The notes beneath the pieces are model-generated. The model had not been told where the DNA came from. It did no database searches and saw only the letters and a program-made list of their open reading frames with translations. Shown one piece after another: positions 59,253-64,000 of a stretch of 64,000 nucleotides of DNA. Source of the stretch: Gnetum montanum. Its lineage: Eukaryota; Streptophyta; Gnetopsida; Gnetales; Gnetaceae. Made by a program: the position numbers and the translations under genes. Where the stretch lies: positions 2,649 to 66,648 of the forward strand of contig MNCI01006164.1 in NCBI GenBank assembly GCA_015680685.1, in the 5' to 3' direction. Positions within the stretch are counted from its first letter, which is position 1. Every line of letters begins with the position of its first letter.

Positions 59253-59501
59253 TACCCCCATGACTAAATGAAAACTCATCATCAAGTTCTTTTACAAAAT
59301 TGTGAAGGTATGGGATTATCGATTGACTTTTCTTTCAACAAAACTAACTTGATTAACTTGACAAAAAATGGAGTGCCCAAGTGTACAGATCAACACACCA
59401 CAAAAATGGTGGTGTTTAGGACACAAAATTGAACACCATGATACAACTCTTTAAAAATTGGACAACATGTTCCTTGATGATGTGAAGCTAGTTGGAGAAG
59501 A

Positions 59502-62500
59502 TCAAACAGTCCTAAGTGGTGGTGGTTCTTGAGGCTTTGATGGACCTTCACTGGCTTCACGCACTAGCAGTGGTTGAGGTGGCCGTGGTTGTCCTGCTAC
59601 TATGGAAACTTCAAATGGGAGGTAGAAAGCATCCAAAAATTCTTTCATTTTCTCCTCCTTACTCCTAGGATCATGCACAATCCATGTAGCTAATGGGGGT
59701 TGGAATAGGTACATCCCAAGGACACGGGATCATTGGAAACAACTCCTTGACATTGACAAACTAGGTAGCAAATTGTTTACATTCAATGTCAAACACTCGC
59801 ACTATGTTCTTTAGCTCCTGGTAGTCATTCATCTATCTAGCTAGGTCCTTGGTAATGGATCGCTGATCTATGAATCATCCTTTGAGGACTTTGAGTTCAG
59901 CATTAGCAATCTCAAGCTTTTGCTTGGTGTCCTTGTAGTGTTTGAACTCAGCCTTGTATAGCAAATACGAGCTAGCCACTTATTTCTCCAATTTTGATCA
60001 TGGCTTTCAGCTGTCACCATTACTAGGTTTGTGTAATAGAGATTGGCCAACTCCATATACTCTGTCATTTCTTTGATCTGCAACTCCTTTAAGGGGATCT
60101 TCGCTTTGTTGTAGGCATTGATCCCATCAAGGATGAGCTACCACATCTCTCTTCCTTACTGAAGTTTCTGGAGGGCTTCATTTACTTTAGCCTTTGCCAT
60201 CTGGATTTCTCTTTCATTAATTTCCTTTTGCAAACCAACTTGATCATTGTAGTGATTTTTCACTCTCTCAAACTTGAGAGCTTCATTCTTCCATGTGATG
60301 ATTTTGATGGTAGACTTTTATCGCAAGGTGTGTACCTCCTACATTGACAAATTTTGGTTCTTGATGACCAATTTTATTAGTTCAATGTTAACTTTGGCAA
60401 GCTGCTCCTGCTATTGATAAATGAATTCTTGCATTTGATCTCTTTAAGCATCAACATTTTGCAGGCAATGATTTTGCGCGGTCAATGCTTCATTTTCTTG
60501 ACGCATATGATTCAAGTGCTTTTTAGTTAAGTGTGTTTTAGCTTCTGTCATAGACTATTTAAAGATGGTCATTACTATGTCATCCTTAGCCTTTTTAAAT
60601 CATTCTTGAAGCTATTTGATAGCTTCATCTCTTGTCATTGCTGAGTTGAGGATTTGCTTATTCTACAAGTCAGGCGTGAAGTTCAGCAAGCTCTACGGCC
60701 AAGCATTGATTTTGCTCTTGGGTCATTTCTAGTTGCCCCTCCAAAATGATGCATCTGCCCCTTGCATTCAGTAGCTCTAACTATGTGCAATGATGTTCTC
60801 TGAAAGATCAAAGATATCCAGAGTCGGTTGCCTAGTTCCTACCAGTCATTCCAGCAGTTCATGTTGGGTTGCATTCAATTTCTCGCTGACCATGTCTGTA
60901 AATGTTTGCACATCTTAGAGTGTAGATACATTTGGTATAGATGCCACTGGTGCATTCAGTGCTTCAGCCACATGGTTAGCTATCAATTCTGCTGCTATTT
61001 CCTACCCTTGGTGCTGCATCACCAAGACAGTTGCCTCTTCACCTTCTTCCAACCTCACCGAGAAAGTGGCAACATTACCTAAGATTTTTGAGAATAGATG
61101 ATGTGTTGCTAATGACACCATCACCTCCTAAGCATTGGGATCCGACCTTGAAGGCAGTTGCATTCTTTGGACAAAGAAAATGGAACCACCCCTCTCCATT
61201 TGGCTAATTGTTCAGGCCACCTCATTAAGGTTTCTCATTGCTAGTCGATACATTTGGTACAGACACCACTAGTGCATTCAGTGATTTAGCTACATGGTCA
61301 GCTACCAATTCTACTGCTATTTCCTACCCTTGGTGCTGCATCATGAAGACTGTTGCCTCTTCACCTTCTTCCAACCTCACCAAGAAAGTGGCAACATTCC
61401 CAAAGATTTTTGAGAATAGATGATGTGTTGCTAATGACACCATCACCTCCTGAGCATTGGGATTTGACCTTGAAGGTAGTTGCATTCTTTGGGCAGAGAA
61501 AATGAAACCACCCCTCTCCATCTGGCTAATTGTTTAGGCCACCTCATTAAGGTGACTCATTGCTAGTCGATACACAGATGGATCCTACTTGCTGCTCTCG
61601 TTCACTCAAGAGTAGCTCTCAGATTTGTCGCAGATGCTCAAGAACTATGTAGGCCTTCAGTGTTGTCTCCTGAGTGGGTGGTGGTGGTAGCAGCTCCTCT
61701 TCTTGAATGGTTGCTAGCATTTTGTCTTTTGTGATTTCTACCCATGAGGCCAAGGGAGCATGCATGAGAGTGTCATTTGAATAGTGAATAATACTTGCCC
61801 TCTTGCAAAGTTTTTTGATAAGGCACAGAAAGGACAAGGTCTTCCTTCCACATTCATTCTCCTTGAAATGCTTCTCGATCTCCAAATAAATTAGCTGTGG
61901 AAGGTTAACAGAAAATTTTTCACTTAGAGCGGTGCATGCCAGAGTGAAGAAAGTAGCCACCTTACTTGGCCTCATCGTTGGATTGAGGTGATAAGTTGCA
62001 ATCTTGAAATAAATTTGCTTTGTCAGTGTAAGCACACCATACTCCTTACGGTCCACCCCATAGCATCACTGGGTCCACTCCCTTTTTACCTTAGGATCGT
62101 CTTTTGTTGATATCTTCTTCAACTATGTTCCAATGTCTATGCAATGGCTTCCACTGAGTAGGAAACTTGAACATCCTTGATTTTTACAATGGACCCTAGT
62201 CTTTAACTACTCCAGAAGAGATAGGTCTCTTCCATATATTGTTCTTCACTAGTTGTGATGATTGGCTACATGGGAGAGGTTTGCAATTGTGTTCTAACAT
62301 CCTCTGGAGATTTTTCTAAAAATGGTCTAAATTTTACCTCTTGAAGAACTGATCTTTGGATTTCTTGGGACTTAATGATGTCTAGGCAAGCTTGAGTTAG
62401 AGTGACCTCAAGCCTTGGCATAGGTCCAAGCACTTCTCCTCATTGAGATTGTTCTGTAGGCACTTCTTCTTCTAAAATCTGTCAAACAGATTCTACTTTG

Positions 62501-62643
62501 GGCTCCTCACAAAGAGGTCCTATTACATGGGTCACCTGTTGTTGTTCTTGGACTTATGCCTGTTGGCCCCTTCTAGCTTTGGGTCATTTCTACTATGGTT
62601 GTGAGGGTTCTCCTTTCTATGGATGCTTTTGTGTGGGTGCCAT
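59502..62643 (-). pseudogene. ORF3 of element I (with a 322-bp tandem duplication)
   Basis: About 1047 codons, the longest copy. ATG at 62643 (MAPTQK) directly follows GATTACAG. The middle domain is best preserved at 62056-61619 (LTKQIYFKIATYHLNPTMRP, LPQLIYLEIEKHFKENECG, LSFLCLIKKLCKRASI, then PPPPTQETTLK). Coiled-coil stretches follow (MTEYMELANLYYTNLVMV at 60074). The end is DAFYLPFEVS, SKPQEPPPLRTV then TGA (59504-59502). The duplication at 60928-61571 shifts the frame (322 is not a multiple of three). Confidence 0.78.
60928..61571. repeat. 322-bp tandem duplication in ORF3 of element I
   Basis: Units 60928-61249 and 61250-61571 both begin acatttggta and share ctgctatttcctacccttgg and agatgatgtgttgctaatga. 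They are clearly closer to each other than ORF3 copies are between elements, so the event is recent relative to the insertion. Confidence 0.92.
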
Positions 62644-62951
62644 CTGTAATCACAATAGAACCATGGATTAGCAATCATTATGTAACCTTAAAACAATTGG
62701 GATACCTTACCTCTTAAGGGTTGTTACACTTGGCTAAGTTGTGATTATGGTTGATTTAATTGACTTAATTATTATTTCTATTTATGCTTTATTATTGATA
62801 AATCATCCTAGAGATTGTTGGAAGGGTTAACTTGGAAAAAATTGATGTTTATGTATGGTTAAGGTTACTAACCCTTGGGGGAGTTAGAATTTTTTTTTGA
62901 AAATTACATTAGAAACCTTAAGGTTTGTGGTCCCCATGATAAAGATCTTAC
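62644..62951 (-). other. Putative leader intron of ORF3, element I
   Basis: Minus strand: TACTCGAG|GTAAGATC at 62952/62951 and GTGATTACAG directly before the ATG at 62643. Predicted 308 bp. Element C has the same layout with the donor G mutated. Confidence 0.58.
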
Positions 62952-63075
62952 CTCGAGTAAGTGCAAGATCGAAAAATAGAGTGATTTGGAATGGACTCTT
63001 GAAGGTTTTGGGCTCTGAAAAATTACAAAAATTCCCCATGTGTTATGAGAAAATAGCAAAAGAGTCCAAAGTGTC

Positions 63076-63172
63076 CATCGGTATATATAGTATTTTTGTA
63101 TTGCATTGACGAGGCCTCAATGATAAGGCCTCGACGACATGGTCAACTGCATCATCAAGGCCTTATTGACAT
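63076..63172 (-). promoter_or_regulatory. Putative internal U3-like promoter before ORF3 of element I
   Basis: Read leftward: three palindrome-like modules with cores AAGGCCTT (63157-63164), AAGGCCTC (63125) and GAGGCCTC (63111), the same motifs as in this element's LTR U3, then CTATATATACC (63080-63090). The splice donor follows about 130 bp later. Confidence 0.5.
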
Positions 63173-64000
63173 AGTTGTGAACCATTGTTAACTTTCGTTG
63201 ATTTTGGTCAAACTTTCAAAATATAAGGAAATTTTTGATGAAATTGGGATCAAATGAAAGCTTAGAAGATCAAGAATAGTATGAAATCATGAGAGGAAGG
63301 AGTTGAGTTCATAAATTTGAAAAAATGGAGAAAAATTGATTTAATGGATGAATGCAATGAAAGATGAAGGAGTACTAAGCAATTTACACTATGGAAAATA
63401 CAAAATATAAGATTGTAGCGATGTCAAAGGTAAGGAACCTTAACTAATCAAGCTAAAAGCTATGTAAGTGGATCCTACCCATAGTAGGCTCATGCCCTTT
63501 TTACCCTTGCATAACCTCAACTAAGGAGTTCGTGGGCCCCATAGTTGATTTAATGAACATGACAAGTTAAGGACCAACCCAAAAGAATTCACTTAAGAAT
63601 CCCAATATGTCAAACTAAGAGATAAAACATAACATAGAACCTGATAGTGAGGTGAGTTATGGTAGCATGGATGGATGATAGAGAAGGTGGAATAGAGTTC
63701 CAAATTGAGGTCATAAGAAGTCACTTATCGAATTTTGGTTAAAATGATCTGAGAAGTTCCATCCTCAGTCCAAACCAAAGCCATCCACTTTCAATGACTT
63801 CGCATCATTGCTCTAAGACCGATCCATCCACTCGAGACATAAGAGTGTTCCCACAACATAACCACCATTCCACAAAGAGGAGAGAGAAGTAGGAAGTGAG
63901 AGAGAAATGACCTTAGTTAGAGGGAACCTTTAGGTATAGGTGTATGTCTTTCAAGTCCCATAACCAGTGCTTATAGCCTTTTTATTTTTCCAAGGGGTGT
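63173..64000 (-). other. Non-coding spacer of element I, no gene seen
   Basis: AT-rich and homologous to the spacer of element C (for example the shared ataaccagtgctta/ataaccagtacttg block near the right edge). No ORF or RNA recognised. Confidence 0.6.

Larger units (their letters stand above)
58277..64000 (-). mobile_element. Ty3/Gypsy (Athila/Tat-type) element I, 3' half in window
   Basis: Read leftward from the window edge: pol-ORF3 spacer with U3-like block and leader intron (64000-62644), ORF3 (62643-59502), purine tract and 3' LTR (59252-58277). The spacer end (about 63900-64000) matches element C at about 8120-8220, so pol should follow outside the window. Confidence 0.82.

Overview
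The window is nuclear DNA of a land plant, probably a seed plant with a large, repeat-rich genome. It holds one intact host gene with 15 introns, several nested and decayed Ty3/Gypsy LTR retrotransposons of the Athila/Tat type (tRNA-Asp-like primer sites, RNase H with a VAEHLSLL-type end), two plant LINE fragments, a SINE pair and an endogenous pararetrovirus fragment. The species cannot be named from the sequence.

Layout. 1-2850: minus-strand element A (gag, primer site, LTR) inserted in integrase remnant B (2851-3111). 3112-15220: minus-strand element C (3' LTR, extra ORF3, spacer, pol, truncated gag); its integrase is split by a solo LTR of another family (10021-11615, 5-bp target duplication). 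15221-28058: plus-strand element E, complete in order (LTR, gag, pol, ORF3, LTR) but full of stops. 29096-32150: minus-strand caulimovirid fragment (protease, reverse transcriptase, RNase H, promoter-like block). 33921-43844: host gene for a cytosolic Xaa-Pro aminopeptidase (APP1-like), 16 exons, intact. 44386-44587: tandem duplication upstream of it. About 45500-56300: a LINE split by LTR elements F (46200-50373) and G (50374 to about 53866). About 56390-57340: inverted repeat with two SINE copies. About 57450-58276: second LINE fragment. 58277-64000: minus-strand element I (3' LTR, ORF3, spacer), running off the window.

The most interesting signal is a shared design in elements C, E, F and I. 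Between pol and the 3' LTR they carry a third ORF of roughly 900-1050 codons (ORF3). In C, E and I the spacer before ORF3 has a palindromic block resembling the element's own LTR U3, then a TATA-like or AT-rich box about 130-150 bp ahead of a 5' splice-donor position. F keeps the donor but lost the upstream part. In all four an AG abuts the ORF3 ATG 250-310 bp after the donor position. This suggests an internal U3-like promoter and a leader intron dedicated to ORF3.

The LTRs are unusual too: U3 is only about 100-150 bp and is almost entirely family-specific palindromes, conserved in layout but not in sequence. Apart from the aminopeptidase, I see no gene likely to encode a functional protein.
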